DNA of 64,000 nucleotides from Enteractinococcus helveticum (GCF_020742345.1 NZ_DYXC01000072.1:62001-126000), one strand, 5' to 3'; counted from the first letter of the stretch, positions 26,202-36,246 are shown. Notes: generated by a model from the letters alone, not told the origin. Program-made: numbers and translations.

Positions 26202-29200
26202 TTAGCTTTGCGCTGAGTGAATCTCTAGCGCATCTTGTTCACGTTTTGCTTGGCGTTTGGCTAACGTTTCGGCAGTACCTTCCGTCATACGATACAAGAC
26301 CGGAACGATGACCAGGGTAATCAGAGTTGATGCGATCAGTCCACCGATCACAGCGATGGACATCGGGGCGGACACGAAACTGGATTGTCCGGCTAAGCCG
26401 AGGGCTGGTGGAATCATCGCACCGATGGTCGCAGCCGCCGTCATAATAATCGGGCGGACACGGTTCTGTGCGCCAGCGATGATCGCTTGATCAAGGTTCG
26501 CATCTCGTCTTCGATATTGGTTAATCAAGTCCATCAAAACAATCGAGTTGGTGACCACAATACCAATGAGCATCAGCATGCCCACCAGGGTTGTGGCTCC
26601 TAGCGGAGTGTCGGTGACCAATAAGGCCAGGATCATGCCGGTGGCACCAAAGGGGATCGCAACCAAGAGAATCAACGGTTGTACCAGGGATTTCAGCTGC
26701 CATACCAACACAACGTAGATCAAGAGGATGGCTGCGGCCATGGCCAGAGCCAACTGCTGGAATGTTGTGTCGATCTCCTCGGCCACACCTGCCAATTCGG
26801 TTTGTACACCTTCGGGTAGCTGTGCGCTGTCAATGGCTTGGGTCAAAGCGGCGGTCGTTGCACCGACGTTATCGGTGGAAGCAGGAGTGACCGAGATGGT
26901 GACCGTGCGTACGGCATCGATGGTTGAGACCGACGGGGCGATATTGACGCGATTGACCTCAGCGATATCGGTCAGCGGGATGCCAAAAAGATCCAAGTTT
27001 TCGATGTCTTCAACAGTTTCCACGGTTGCTGCCGAATCCATGTGCACGTTGAGTTCAGCATCATCGATGGTCACCTGGGAAACGGGGAAATCGGTGGTGT
27101 GTGAAGCAATCAGCCCCATCGCTTCGGGCACGGTCATACCGTATTGGGCAATCTCATCTTCCAGGGGGACGATCTCCAAGGAGGGTTGAGCTGCCGCATA
27201 GTCGGACTCCACGCGCGCAACGTCGTCGAGCTTTTCAAAAGCGGTCTTGAGTGTTTCGCTAGCCTCGGCGAGATCGTCGTCGTCAAGGGCATCGAGTCGA
27301 ACGTCAACCGTGTCGGAGCCCATCAAGGCGCCGCCGGCTTCTAGCTGGAACTCGCCAATATCCGGGTTGTCTTGGAAATAGGTTTCCAATGTTGTTTGGA
27401 TATGTGTTTCAGCTTCGGATTGATCGGCAGCGGGGTCAGTGATCAGGGTAAGCGATGCCTGATTGGGGCCGGCTCCGCTCATCATGGATTGTCCACCAAT
27501 ATCGGTCTGGACAGTTTCGACCTGTTCGATCTGGGCCAGTTCTTCTTCGAGTCCCTGAGCCAGTTCTGAGGTGCGTTGCAGGGAGGAGCCCTGCGGTGCC
27601 GTATAGGTTACGGCGTGCATATTCATCCCGGTGTCGCCCAGAAGGTTGACCTTCAGCGCAGGCACCAGTGCCAATGATCCGGCAAAAACCACCAGCGCTC
27701 CCAACGCGGTGATCCAACGGGTACCGCGAGATTTGATAGTCCAAGTAATAATGGGGCGGTAGATCCGGGACAGCCAGTTGGTGGTCACGCGGATATCGGT
27801 GCCGGGCATTTGGTTCGCGTCAGCGCCACGAATGCGTTGGTTGCGCATAAACCAGTAGGCAAGTACCGGCACAATCGTCAGGGCGATCAGGGTGGAGCCG
27901 ATCATTGCCAGCACAACGGTGAGGGCGAACGGCCTAAAGAGTTCTCCGGCGAGTCCTTCGACTAACAAGATCGGCACGAATACCATTACGGTGACCACCG
28001 TCGAGGAGATCACCGCCGCCGAGACTTCAGCGGTTGCTCGAGTGATCGTCTTGCCTTTCGTTTCACCAGGTGGTGCTTGGCGGAGATGGCGCATGATGTT
28101 TTCAATGACCACGATCGAGTCGTCGACCATACGACCGATCGTGATCATCAGTCCGGCCAAGGACATCATGTTCATCGTGGTGCCGGTGGATAACATGCCC
28201 ACGAAGGCGAATAATACCGACAACGGAATGCTAATGCCTGTGATAATCGTAGGGCGGATAGACAACAAGAAGACGAAGATCACTAGCACGGCCAGAATCA
28301 GGCCCCACATACCTTCGTTGGCCAGTCCAGCAATAGCATCTTCAATGAACTCGGCTTGGTCGAATACGATCGTAAATTCGGTTCCGGAACCCATTTGCAC
28401 GGCGGCTTGATCCATGACGGCGTGGGCGGCTTCAGATAGTTCAATGAAATTAGCGCCGTGCGAGGGGATCACCAGCAGCGTGATCGAGTCGTTGCCGTTG
28501 GTCCGTGAAATTGTTTCGGCTTCTGCTTGGGTTCGGTCGATATCGGCAACCTCAGACAACTGAACTGGTTGGTCGTCGTCAACCGCCAATAAGGTTGCGG
28601 CAAGGTCATCGACGTCGTCGAAGGCCTTGCCAATGGAAATATCTAGGGTTTCGCCACTGTCGGTGATATTGCCGCCGGGCAGGACCACTCCGGCATCTTC
28701 TAAACCGTCTACAATTGCGGCCCGGTCCAGGCCGTGTTCGGTCAGCGCGTCGTCGTCGGGATTAATCCGAATGATTTCTTCTTCAACACCAAAGAGTTGA
28801 ATTTGAGCGATGCCAGGTATGTTTTCTAGATCGGACCGAGCAGACTGGTCGAAACGCTGATTGAGCTCACCGGGGGATAGCTCCGAGGACATGGATACCA
28901 CCATGGCTGGAATACTGGCCGAACCACCGGTCAAGGTGCGGGTGGTGGTCCCGTCGGGCAGTTGGTCTTCCAAGGTGTTCAAAATGGTGTCGGTCTGGGA
29001 TGCGGCACGGAAAATATCGGATCCGTATTCCATCTCTAACATGATCATCGAGAAGTTCGAGCTGGAATTAGACGACGTAGAGGTGACATTATCGACGGCG
29101 GTCAGCTGGCGTTCAATGGGCTCGGCCACCTGTTGAGCCATCTGTTCAGAGGACGCCCCGGGATTGGTTGCGGTCACAGCAACTGTGGGGAGTTCGACCG

Positions 29201-29318
29201 GTGGGATCAGCTCACGCCGTAGCATGTTAAGGGAGATAAGCCCCAGTACCATGATGACAATGGTAACCAGGGCGATGAACGCACGATTTTTCATGCTGAG
29301 TTTGACGAGCCAGTCCAC
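26202..29318 (-). CDS. RND efflux transporter permease (AcrB/HAE1-like)
   Basis: Large proton-driven exporter of about 1038 residues. It has the RND layout: TM1, a large extracellular loop, TM2-6, then a repeat. Conserved RND features include the GRMVDDSIVVIENIMRHLR segment (TM4, about residues 390-410 region) with the proton-relay Asp pair, and the second-half EGMLMLIGIVVTNSIVLMD-type helix. No periplasmic adaptor or outer-membrane partner is nearby, as expected in a monoderm. The cargo is unknown: drug, lipid or metabolite export are all possible. GTG 29318 is chosen because AAGGA lies 7 bases before it and the protein then begins with the family-like VKLSMKNRA; the frame is open to 29363. 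The gene interrupts an otherwise conserved actinobacterial gene order. Confidence 0.9.
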   Translation of the reverse strand: MDWLVKLSMKNRAFIALVTIVIMVLGLISLNMLRRELIPPVELPTVAVTATNPGASSEQMAQQVAEPIERQLTAVDNVTSTSSNSSSNFSMIMLEMEYGSDIFRAASQTDTILNTLEDQLPDGTTTRTLTGGSASIPAMVVSMSSELSPGELNQRFDQSARSDLENIPGIAQIQLFGVEEEIIRINPDDDALTEHGLDRAAIVDGLEDAGVVLPGGNITDSGETLDISIGKAFDDVDDLAATLLAVDDDQPVQLSEVADIDRTQAEAETISRTNGNDSITLLVIPSHGANFIELSEAAHAVMDQAAVQMGSGTEFTIVFDQAEFIEDAIAGLANEGMWGLILAVLVIFVFLLSIRPTIITGISIPLSVLFAFVGMLSTGTTMNMMSLAGLMITIGRMVDDSIVVIENIMRHLRQAPPGETKGKTITRATAEVSAAVISSTVVTVMVFVPILLVEGLAGELFRPFALTVVLAMIGSTLIALTIVPVLAYWFMRNQRIRGADANQMPGTDIRVTTNWLSRIYRPIITWTIKSRGTRWITALGALVVFAGSLALVPALKVNLLGDTGMNMHAVTYTAPQGSSLQRTSELAQGLEEELAQIEQVETVQTDIGGQSMMSGAGPNQASLTLITDPAADQSEAETHIQTTLETYFQDNPDIGEFQLEAGGALMGSDTVDVRLDALDDDDLAEASETLKTAFEKLDDVARVESDYAAAQPSLEIVPLEDEIAQYGMTVPEAMGLIASHTTDFPVSQVTIDDAELNVHMDSAATVETVEDIENLDLFGIPLTDIAEVNRVNIAPSVSTIDAVRTVTISVTPASTDNVGATTAALTQAIDSAQLPEGVQTELAGVAEEIDTTFQQLALAMAAAILLIYVVLVWQLKSLVQPLILLVAIPFGATGMILALLVTDTPLGATTLVGMLMLIGIVVTNSIVLMDLINQYRRRDANLDQAIIAGAQNRVRPIIMTAAATIGAMIPPALGLAGQSSFVSAPMSIAVIGGLIASTLITLVIVPVLYRMTEGTAETLAKRQAKREQDALEIHSAQS

Positions 29319-29418
29319 TGTGGTCCTTTTACGAAATGGGAAACCAGAAAATGCTGGTCTCAATTTACCCTAGTTATAAGCTAAGAAAACTCAATCGATC
29401 CGCGAACGAAAGCGATAT

Positions 29419-30471
29419 ATGGACGTCAAAACAACATTGCGGGCCCGGGCAAGAGGCGTGGGGGTCGTGTTGGCTATTTTGCTGCTGGCCACATTATTTA
29501 TCCCTACCCCGTATACGATCCAATCGCCGGGTCCCACGTTTGACACCCTAGAGCAGGTCGATATTGAGGGCGAGACTCTCGACATGATCGAGATCGACGG
29601 CGCCCAAACGTATCCTACCGAAGGACAGTTGGAGCTCACCACGATTTCAGTCTCTGGGCCACCAACGTCCACCTCGACATTGCTTGAAGTCCTCTATCAT
29701 GCAGCCCAACCGTATCCAGCCATTACGCCGGCGGAATTATTATATCCGCCGGACACTACCGGTGATGAAGTCCGTAGCCAAAATGCTGAAGCGATGGCAG
29801 ATTCGCAGTCCTGGGCGGTGGCTGCTGCTCTGGAGCATCTGGGGATTGACTATCAGCAACGCTTATTCGCTTTAGACTTCGCCGAAGACTCTCCCGCAGC
29901 ACAGTTTTTGGAACCCAATGATGAAATCCTGAGTCTCAACGGCACACAGATCACCGGTCACGGACAGCTGGTCAACACTATTCAAGAGGCAAACGGCCAA
30001 CCGGTGGATCTGCGGGTGCGTCGCAACGGTGACGATCAGACCTTCACCATTCCGGTGACCCAAGCCGAGGACGGGACCTATCAGATCGGGGTGTATCTAG
30101 ACTCAGAATTTGTCTTCCCGATCGACGTTGAGATCCATTTACAAGACGTTGGGGGACCCTCCGCCGGTCTGATCTTCACACTGGCCCTCATCGATCGGAT
30201 GACCGAAGATTCGGTGACGGATGGCCGCCATATCGCAGGGACCGGCACGATAGACCCCGACGGCACTGTTGGACCAATTGGGGGAGTACAACAGAAAGTC
30301 ATGGCCGCCGCCTCGGCAGGAGCCACCATTTTTCTGGCGCCTGAAATGAACTGTTCAGAAATTACGCATGTCCCAGACGGTATGACCGTTTACAGTGTCG
30401 ATACACTGGATACAGCACTAGAAATTCTGGATGCGCCAGCAGGTGAAATAAATCACGCCACCTGTTCGTGA
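29419..30471 (+). CDS. Membrane-anchored PDZ and Lon-like (S16) serine protease, YlbL family
   Basis: Envelope protease of 350 residues. A signal-anchor helix (about 13-30) holds it in the membrane with the rest outside. A PDZ domain (about 150-215) precedes a Lon-type catalytic domain with the Ser-Lys dyad: Ser248 in GGPSAGL and Lys293 in QQKV. Bacillus YlbL and mycobacterial Rv3194c have this architecture; roles in protein quality control or division checkpoints are known for some relatives. ATG 29419 has no clear ribosome site. It is divergent from the RND gene across about 100 bases and upstream of the UPF0182 gene. Confidence 0.9.
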   Translation: MDVKTTLRARARGVGVVLAILLLATLFIPTPYTIQSPGPTFDTLEQVDIEGETLDMIEIDGAQTYPTEGQLELTTISVSGPPTSTSTLLEVLYHAAQPYPAITPAELLYPPDTTGDEVRSQNAEAMADSQSWAVAAALEHLGIDYQQRLFALDFAEDSPAAQFLEPNDEILSLNGTQITGHGQLVNTIQEANGQPVDLRVRRNGDDQTFTIPVTQAEDGTYQIGVYLDSEFVFPIDVEIHLQDVGGPSAGLIFTLALIDRMTEDSVTDGRHIAGTGTIDPDGTVGPIGGVQQKVMAAASAGATIFLAPEMNCSEITHVPDGMTVYSVDTLDTALEILDAPAGEINHATCS

Positions 30472-30544
30472 GCTGGCATTTCGATAGAATTTCACTACTT
30501 TGTAATTAAACGAGTCGGGCATAGCCCGCAGATAGGGAACTACC

Positions 30545-33500
30545 GTGAGTTTCGGACAAGGATTCGGTGGCATTTTTGGCCGCCCGGATGATCCCTCCGG
30601 TGGCTCTGACGATTCCGGCGGGTCGAACCGCGGATTTGGTTTTTCGTCAGGCAACGGGGGCTCAGGAGACGACGACAAGTCACGACCGACGGGCGCGGGG
30701 TCGCGCCGTCCAGGTGCACTACTACTGACACTGATTATTCTGGGTGTCCTGGTAGTACTGTTCGTGCTGTTCGCCATGGTGTACACCGAAGTGTTGTGGT
30801 TTAACCAACTGGGGTACCAGAACGTCTTCTGGACCGAACACTTCACCAAGGCCATATTATTTGTCCTCGCCGGTGTGGTCATGGCCGCGATCACCTGGCT
30901 GGCATTGCACCTGGCGTATAAGCACCGGCCCAAAAACCTGGCCGGTCAGCTGCGTCAAAACGTCGAACAGTACCAGAAACAGCTGGAACCAATCCGCCGT
31001 CTGGTATTTATTGGCGCTCCGATTCTGATTGGTTTCTTCGCCGGAACCGCGGCAATGAACGGTTGGGAACAGGTACTGCTGTTCTTCAACCAGGTGCCTT
31101 ACGGCATGGAAGATCCAGAATTTGGTATGGATCTAACCTTCTACATGGCCACCCTGCCGCTGCTGAGTACGATCATTTCGTTTTTGACTTCCGTCGTACT
31201 GGTTGCTGGTATTGCCGGCATCATTGTGCACTACCTCTACGGTGGGATTCGCATTGAAGATGGTACGGGTGTCACGGTGGAACGTGCCGCACGCTTCCAC
31301 ATTTTGATCTTCGCCTCCCTGTACATGCTGCTGCAGGGCGGGCGCTACTGGCTCAACCGCTACGAAACCCTGCAGGATCAATCCGGTAATTGGGCCGGTG
31401 CGCTATACACGGATGTCAACGCCGTCATTCCGACGTCGACCATCTTGGCCATCGCCGCCATTCTGGTCATCGGGCTGTTCATCGCCACCATGGTCAACGG
31501 CCGCTGGCGCTTGTCGATCATCGGTGTAGCCGGTTTTATTGTTGCAGCGCTGATCGCCGGATCAATCTATCCGTTTTTGATTCAGGAATACCGGGTTGCG
31601 CCAACCGAGCAGACCATGGAAGCCCCATATATTGAGCGCAACATCCAATACACTCGCGAGGGCTACGATGTCGCCGATGTCGAATACACTCCCTATGCGG
31701 GTGAAACCGAAACCGAACGCGGTGCACTCAGTGGCGACGGGGCAACCACCGCCAACGTGCGCTTGATGGACCCCAATCTGCTGTCCCAGACCTTCGGACA
31801 GCTGCAGCAGTTCCGTCCCTACTACTCGTTCCCCGAGACCTTGCACCTGGACCGTTATGAAATTGACGGTGAGGTTCGTGACACAATTTTGGCAGCCCGT
31901 GAAATTAACCCACCCGGGGATGATTCCTGGGTCAATCAGCACGTGATTTACACCCACGGCTATGGTCTCGTTGTTGCCGATGCATCGGAAGTTGCCGGCG
32001 GTGGCCGTCCATCCTTCCTATTATCAGGGATACCGACCTCAGGGGTATTAGCCTCCGAAGAGGATTACGAACCACGCATTTACTTCGGTCGTAATGCGCC
32101 AGAGTACTCGGTGGTCGGTAAAGAAGAAGGCCAACCAGACCGTGAGCGTGACCGCCCGCAGGAAACTGGCTCCGAGCAGGACACCGCATATACTTTCTCC
32201 GAAGAAGGTGGCCCATCCATCGGTGGCATATTCAATCGACTGGCCTACGCGATCAAATTCGGTTCCACCGAACTGTTCCTATCGCAGGACGTCAACTCGC
32301 AGTCACAGATTCTGTTCGATCGTGATCCGGTCCAGCGTGTTGAAAAGGTCGCTCCCTACCTTTCGGTCGATACCAATACCTACCCGGCGATCGTTGATGG
32401 TCGGGTGAAATGGATCGTTGACGGGTACACTACTTCGGATGCTTTCCCATACTCTGACCAGTCCCAACTGGAATCGGCAACCCAGGATGCGCTCAACGTT
32501 GATCCCAACCTCATTTTGAGTGGCCAGGTCAACTACATTCGAAACTCGGTCAAGGCCACCGTTGATGCATATAACGGTGAAGTCGAACTCTACGCGTGGG
32601 AACCAGAAGATCCGTTGTTGCAGGCTTGGATGAGCGTCTACGACAATACGGTCAAACCGTACTCCGAGATGTCGGCTGAGTTGATGGATCACGTCCGCTA
32701 CCCAGAAGACATGTTCAAGGTCCAGCGCGAAATTCTGGCCACTTACCATGTGGATGATGCAGGTGACTTCTACGAGGCAAACGACGCCTGGTCGATCCCG
32801 GATGACCCGACCTCGGGCTCTGAAGCTGGCGTGAAGATCCCGGCTTACTACATGACCATGCAAATGCCGGGTCAAGAGCAGCCAGCCTTCCAGTTGACCA
32901 CCCCGTATATTCCACAGGAACGCGAAGGTGTGGCCCAGCGAAACGTGCTCTACGGCTTCCTGGGTGCTAATGGTGACGCCGGAACCGGCGAGGACGGTGT
33001 CAAAGCCGAAACCTACGGTCACATGCAGATGCTGGAATTGCCTCGCCAGACCACTACCCCTGGTCCTGGACAGGCCCAGAACAACTTCAACTCCGACGAC
33101 ACGGTCTCACGTGAGTTGAACCTGTTGCGGCAGGGAGCATCTGATGTGATCAATGGCAATATGATCACCTTGCCAGTCGCTGAAGGCATCCTGTATGTCC
33201 AGCCGGTCTATGTCCGCTCGACTGGTGAAACCTCTTATCCAGTCCTCAGGAAGGTCCTGGTGGCATTCGGCGACAAGGTCGGTTTCGCTGACACCTTGGC
33301 CGAATCTCTTGATCAGGTCTTCGAGGGTGAATCTGGTGCCGAAACACCAGAGGAACAGCAAACCGAAGGTGCACCAGAAGGGGAAGAAGGTCAGGCCGAA
33401 CCACCGGTGGCATCTCCGCCTGCAGAGCAACTGGCCGATGCGCTCAATGACGCCCGTGACGCCATGGAACGTTCTGATTCCGCAATGGCCGACGGCGACT

Positions 33501-33634
33501 GGGCAGCCTATGGAGAAGCCCAGGCGGATCTTCAGGAGGCGCTAGAGCGCGCACTGGCTGCTGAAGGCGATGAGGCCCCAGCCGAATCAGAAGGTGATGC
33601 TGACAACACTGAAGAACCAGTCCCAGCTGACTAG
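30545..33634 (+). CDS. UPF0182 family membrane protein (Rv3193c-like)
   Basis: Large integral membrane protein of 1029 residues. A Gly/Ser-rich N-terminal tail (about 1-55) is followed by seven predicted membrane helices between about 57 and 345, then a large extracellular domain (about 350-930). The Glu/Ala-rich acidic C-terminal tail (about 935-1029) is common in this family. Biochemical function is unknown. GTG 30545 follows AGGGAA. As in mycobacteria it is next to the PDZ/Lon-like protease, suggesting a shared role in the envelope. Confidence 0.92.
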   Translation: MSFGQGFGGIFGRPDDPSGGSDDSGGSNRGFGFSSGNGGSGDDDKSRPTGAGSRRPGALLLTLIILGVLVVLFVLFAMVYTEVLWFNQLGYQNVFWTEHFTKAILFVLAGVVMAAITWLALHLAYKHRPKNLAGQLRQNVEQYQKQLEPIRRLVFIGAPILIGFFAGTAAMNGWEQVLLFFNQVPYGMEDPEFGMDLTFYMATLPLLSTIISFLTSVVLVAGIAGIIVHYLYGGIRIEDGTGVTVERAARFHILIFASLYMLLQGGRYWLNRYETLQDQSGNWAGALYTDVNAVIPTSTILAIAAILVIGLFIATMVNGRWRLSIIGVAGFIVAALIAGSIYPFLIQEYRVAPTEQTMEAPYIERNIQYTREGYDVADVEYTPYAGETETERGALSGDGATTANVRLMDPNLLSQTFGQLQQFRPYYSFPETLHLDRYEIDGEVRDTILAAREINPPGDDSWVNQHVIYTHGYGLVVADASEVAGGGRPSFLLSGIPTSGVLASEEDYEPRIYFGRNAPEYSVVGKEEGQPDRERDRPQETGSEQDTAYTFSEEGGPSIGGIFNRLAYAIKFGSTELFLSQDVNSQSQILFDRDPVQRVEKVAPYLSVDTNTYPAIVDGRVKWIVDGYTTSDAFPYSDQSQLESATQDALNVDPNLILSGQVNYIRNSVKATVDAYNGEVELYAWEPEDPLLQAWMSVYDNTVKPYSEMSAELMDHVRYPEDMFKVQREILATYHVDDAGDFYEANDAWSIPDDPTSGSEAGVKIPAYYMTMQMPGQEQPAFQLTTPYIPQEREGVAQRNVLYGFLGANGDAGTGEDGVKAETYGHMQMLELPRQTTTPGPGQAQNNFNSDDTVSRELNLLRQGASDVINGNMITLPVAEGILYVQPVYVRSTGETSYPVLRKVLVAFGDKVGFADTLAESLDQVFEGESGAETPEEQQTEGAPEGEEGQAEPPVASPPAEQLADALNDARDAMERSDSAMADGDWAAYGEAQADLQEALERALAAEGDEAPAESEGDADNTEEPVPAD

Positions 33635-33667
33635 GGGATATAGAGTCCGATGAGCTAGTCCTGCGAT

Positions 33668-33696
33668 TTGCATTCCATTTTCGCGGCGTGTACAGT
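33668..33696 (+). promoter_or_regulatory. Promoter of the initiator tRNA gene
   Basis: TTGCAT (33668-33673) and TACAGT (33691-33696) are separated by exactly 17 bases, ending 12 bases before the mature tRNA 5' end. Good spacing and 4-5 of 6 matches at each box. Confidence 0.65.
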
Positions 33697-33708
33697 AGAG
33701 AAAGACGC

Positions 33709-33782
33709 CGCGGGGTGGAGCAGTTCGGTAGCTCGTCGGGCTCATAACCCGAAGGCCGCAGGTTCAAATCCTGCCCCCGCAA
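33709..33782 (+). tRNA. Initiator tRNA-fMet (CAT)
   Basis: A 74-base cloverleaf with anticodon CAT. It has the initiator marks: an unpaired C1 opposite A72 at the acceptor end and three G-C pairs closing the anticodon stem (GGG with CCC). The T-arm is GCAGG-TTCAAAT-CCTGC. The CCA end is not encoded, since CTC follows the discriminator A. It has its own promoter and a strong terminator. Confidence 0.97.
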
Positions 33783-33792
33783 CTCAAGAGAA

Positions 33793-33822
33793 AAAGACCC
33801 TCGAGGAAACTCGGGGGTCTTT
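33793..33822 (+). terminator. Rho-independent terminator after tRNA-fMet
   Basis: A 13-pair stem (33793-33805 with 33810-33822, one T-G wobble) closed by a GAAA tetraloop and ending in TTT. It begins 10 bases after the tRNA. The 291 bases from 33823 to the HtrA start at 34114 hold no gene or confident promoter that I can see. Confidence 0.85.
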
Positions 33823-34113
33823 GCGTTTCCATACGCCCGGCACGGGCATCTTGCTTTGGTCAAAACCGATCCAAAACACCGCAGCCTACTATTTCGGATG
33901 TCCCAGCTGCGGAGCCAGAACTATTGCAGATCGACAAACATCAGGACTCAGTCGAAGTCTCCCGCTAACGTGACGTCTACAACGTTTTGCCCCACGCTCA
34001 AAGCACAGCGGACATATTGCCCGGATACGGGATATCTTCAGCAACTGTCAGGAAAACATGGTGGCAACACCCAGAATCCTGTACCAAAATAGAGCTGACA
34101 GGAAAGGACGATC

Positions 34114-35421
34114 ATGTACGAGACTACGCCTTCACAACCGGAGCACAGCAACCCGTCGAATCGATACAACGGCTCAGCCGCCGATGCCGGTGAAAATGCT
34201 CCGCCACCACCACCTCCGTCTCAGCACGCGTCCTACCCACAACCTCATCCCAAACCCCACAATGCTGAACCGCGCTCAAAGAGCCGCATTGGGTGGCCAG
34301 TTTTCATCACCTCCATCGTGCTGGCCGGTTTGCTTGGTGGCGGCGCAGGGGGACTAGCAGTGCATTATCTCGACGACGGCGCACCGACCGCATCCAACGA
34401 GATTCAGGACTCTAACCAGCTCAACCGCACAGATAACATCACCCCAACCACGGAAGCCGCAGCCGTAGCATCGCCGTCAGTCGTGACCCTCTCGGTAGGT
34501 GGAGAACAGGCCGAAGGTTCCGGTTCCGGCGTCATCCTCGACGATCAGGGCCACATCCTGACCAACACCCATGTGGTCACTCTGGGTGGCCAAACGGCCG
34601 CGGCTAATGTGATGGTCCAAACCCACGATGGTGAAGTGTATGAGGCTCAGGTGGTAGGCCTTGATCCGATGTCAGACCTGGCCGTTATTAAAATTGATGC
34701 CGAAGGCCTTGAGCCCATCGAAATGGGTAGTACTGAAAGCCTCAACGTCGGCGACCAGGCCGTAGCCATCGGCGCCCCTCTGGGCCTGTCCGGCACAGTA
34801 ACCGAGGGCATCATCTCGAATCTTGACCGCACCATCTCGGTCGCCTCATCTGCGGTACCCGAAGAACAGGAAACTCCACAAGAAGAGAACCCCTTTGAAT
34901 TCCGGCTCCCAGACAATACCGAGGCACCCGCAGCCCAAGGACAAATTCATCTCAACGTCATTCAGTCTGACGCCGCCATCAACCCCGGAAACTCAGGTGG
35001 CGCCCTCGTTGACCAAGAAGGCCGTCTCATTGGGATCAACGTGGCGATCGCCACTCGTACCGAGGGCAACGTGGGACTTGGCTTTGCTATTCCAGTGGAA
35101 TACGCACAGCGGGTCGCTCAGGAGCTGATTGAAAACGGCGAAGTCTCCCACGGGGTATTGGGTGTCTCGATCGTTCCCACAACGCAAGGCAACATCTCCT
35201 CGGGCGCCCAAATAGTCGAGGTGGTCGAAGACGGTCCAGCCGCCGGAACCCAACTGCAGCCTGACGACGTGATTACCGCGGTCAACGGCGAACCCGTCAC
35301 GGATCCTGGCTCACTGTCGGCTACTGTGCGCCAATACCCGGGTGGCACAGAGGTGGAATTAACTGTGGTCCGCGACGGTCAAGAGCTGACTGAAACGGTC
35401 ACCTTGGGCTCCACGAACTAG
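34114..35421 (+). CDS. HtrA/DegP-type serine protease with PDZ domain
   Basis: Envelope quality-control protease of 435 residues. A proline-rich cytoplasmic N-terminus (about 1-58) precedes one membrane helix (about 60-83). The trypsin-like domain has the triad His153 (NTHVV), Asp188 (SDLAV) and Ser294 (GNSGGA). A PDZ domain (about 340-425) follows for substrate binding. The layout matches actinobacterial PepD/HtrA proteases that degrade misfolded proteins outside the membrane. AGGAAAGGA lies just before the ATG. It is followed by the PIG-L gene, which appears to have its own promoter. Confidence 0.93.
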   Translation: MYETTPSQPEHSNPSNRYNGSAADAGENAPPPPPPSQHASYPQPHPKPHNAEPRSKSRIGWPVFITSIVLAGLLGGGAGGLAVHYLDDGAPTASNEIQDSNQLNRTDNITPTTEAAAVASPSVVTLSVGGEQAEGSGSGVILDDQGHILTNTHVVTLGGQTAAANVMVQTHDGEVYEAQVVGLDPMSDLAVIKIDAEGLEPIEMGSTESLNVGDQAVAIGAPLGLSGTVTEGIISNLDRTISVASSAVPEEQETPQEENPFEFRLPDNTEAPAAQGQIHLNVIQSDAAINPGNSGGALVDQEGRLIGINVAIATRTEGNVGLGFAIPVEYAQRVAQELIENGEVSHGVLGVSIVPTTQGNISSGAQIVEVVEDGPAAGTQLQPDDVITAVNGEPVTDPGSLSATVRQYPGGTEVELTVVRDGQELTETVTLGSTN

Positions 35422-35424
35422 GGC

Positions 35425-35440
35425 TACACTATAAGGCGTG
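35425..35440 (+). promoter_or_regulatory. -10 box for a leaderless PIG-L transcript
   Basis: TACACT (35425-35430) ends 7 bases before the GTG start codon at 35438. That spacing would place the RNA start on the codon itself. The only purine-rich stretch (AAGG) is 1-2 bases from GTG, too close for a ribosome site. Leaderless genes are common in Actinobacteria. Confidence 0.5.
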
Positions 35441-36196
35441 CTCAACCAACCTGTCTCTGCCGCTGACCTTGTCAAAAAGTCCAACATCACCCGTGCCCTG
35501 GCCATCGCCGCGCACCCGGATGACATCGATTTCGGTGCCGCCGGCACCATTGCGGCCTTGACTGATGCAGACGTAGAAGTCACCTATTGTTTAGTGACCT
35601 CAGGCGATGCCGGCGGGTTCGAACTGGACCATTCGCGCGAAGCGATGATCGCTCGTCGTGAGCAGGAGCAACGCGCCGCGGCCGCCGTCGTCGGAGTCTC
35701 TGAGGTGCGCTATCTCAAACACCTAGATGGTTACGTTGAACCCAACCACGAATTGATGGCGCAACTGGTGCAAGTCATGCGCGAAGTGCAGCCCGACGTC
35801 GTCATAACCCAACACCCCCAGCGCCACTGGGATCGGCTCCAGGCCTCGCATCCTGACCATCTGGCAGTGGGGGAGGCAACGGTTCGTGCGATCTACCCGG
35901 CCGTGGAAAACCCCTTTGCTTACCCAGAATTAGCCCACCTGCCGGCGTTTCGTATCCGACAACTGTGGATGATGGGTGCACCGAAGCAGTTGGCAAATCT
36001 GGCCGTGGATGTCACCGAATATGTTGAGCGCAAGCTTGATGCACTGCACGTGCATGCCTCCCAGCATCCGGACCCAGAATTTATGGATCATCGGGTGCGC
36101 ACCGCGCTGCAAGAGAGCCACCCTGTGCCAGGGCGCGGCGCCGAAGTCTTTCACCTGGTCGCAGTCAATGACCAGACGACATTTGCTGGGTTCTAA
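35438..36196 (+). CDS. PIG-L family deacetylase
   Basis: Zinc-dependent N-acetylglucosamine deacetylase-fold protein of 252 residues. The metal site AAHPDDI (His26, Asp28, Asp29) is present, with a third ligand in SHPDHLAVGEA. Relatives include MshB (mycothiol) and Mca (mycothiol conjugate amidase); the sequence differs from MshB at its HPDDE motif, so the substrate is not assigned. GTG start, probably leaderless. It converges on the sigma/anti-sigma fusion gene with a hairpin between them. Confidence 0.87.
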   Translation: MLNQPVSAADLVKKSNITRALAIAAHPDDIDFGAAGTIAALTDADVEVTYCLVTSGDAGGFELDHSREAMIARREQEQRAAAAVVGVSEVRYLKHLDGYVEPNHELMAQLVQVMREVQPDVVITQHPQRHWDRLQASHPDHLAVGEATVRAIYPAVENPFAYPELAHLPAFRIRQLWMMGAPKQLANLAVDVTEYVERKLDALHVHASQHPDPEFMDHRVRTALQESHPVPGRGAEVFHLVAVNDQTTFAGF

Positions 36197-36197
36197 C

Positions 36198-36220
36198 CCG
36201 GTGCTGTCAAGACGCACCGG
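36198..36220. terminator. Hairpin between convergent PIG-L and sigma/anti-sigma genes
   Basis: A perfect 7-bp stem CCGGTGC/GCACCGG with a 9-base loop starts just after the PIG-L stop. No T-tract. Probably helps terminate one or both transcripts. Confidence 0.4.
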
Positions 36221-36246
36221 ATCCTGCTGGCGCCTCCGGGCTTCGT

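Noticed and set aside
32303..33022. 239-residue minus-strand frame
   Set aside because: Antisense to the conserved UPF0182 coding region; no start signal or family likeness.
33444..33863. 139-residue minus-strand frame across the tRNA-fMet gene
   Set aside because: It is the reverse reading of the tRNA and its flanks, a well-known spurious frame; its likeness to database proteins comes from the tRNA itself.
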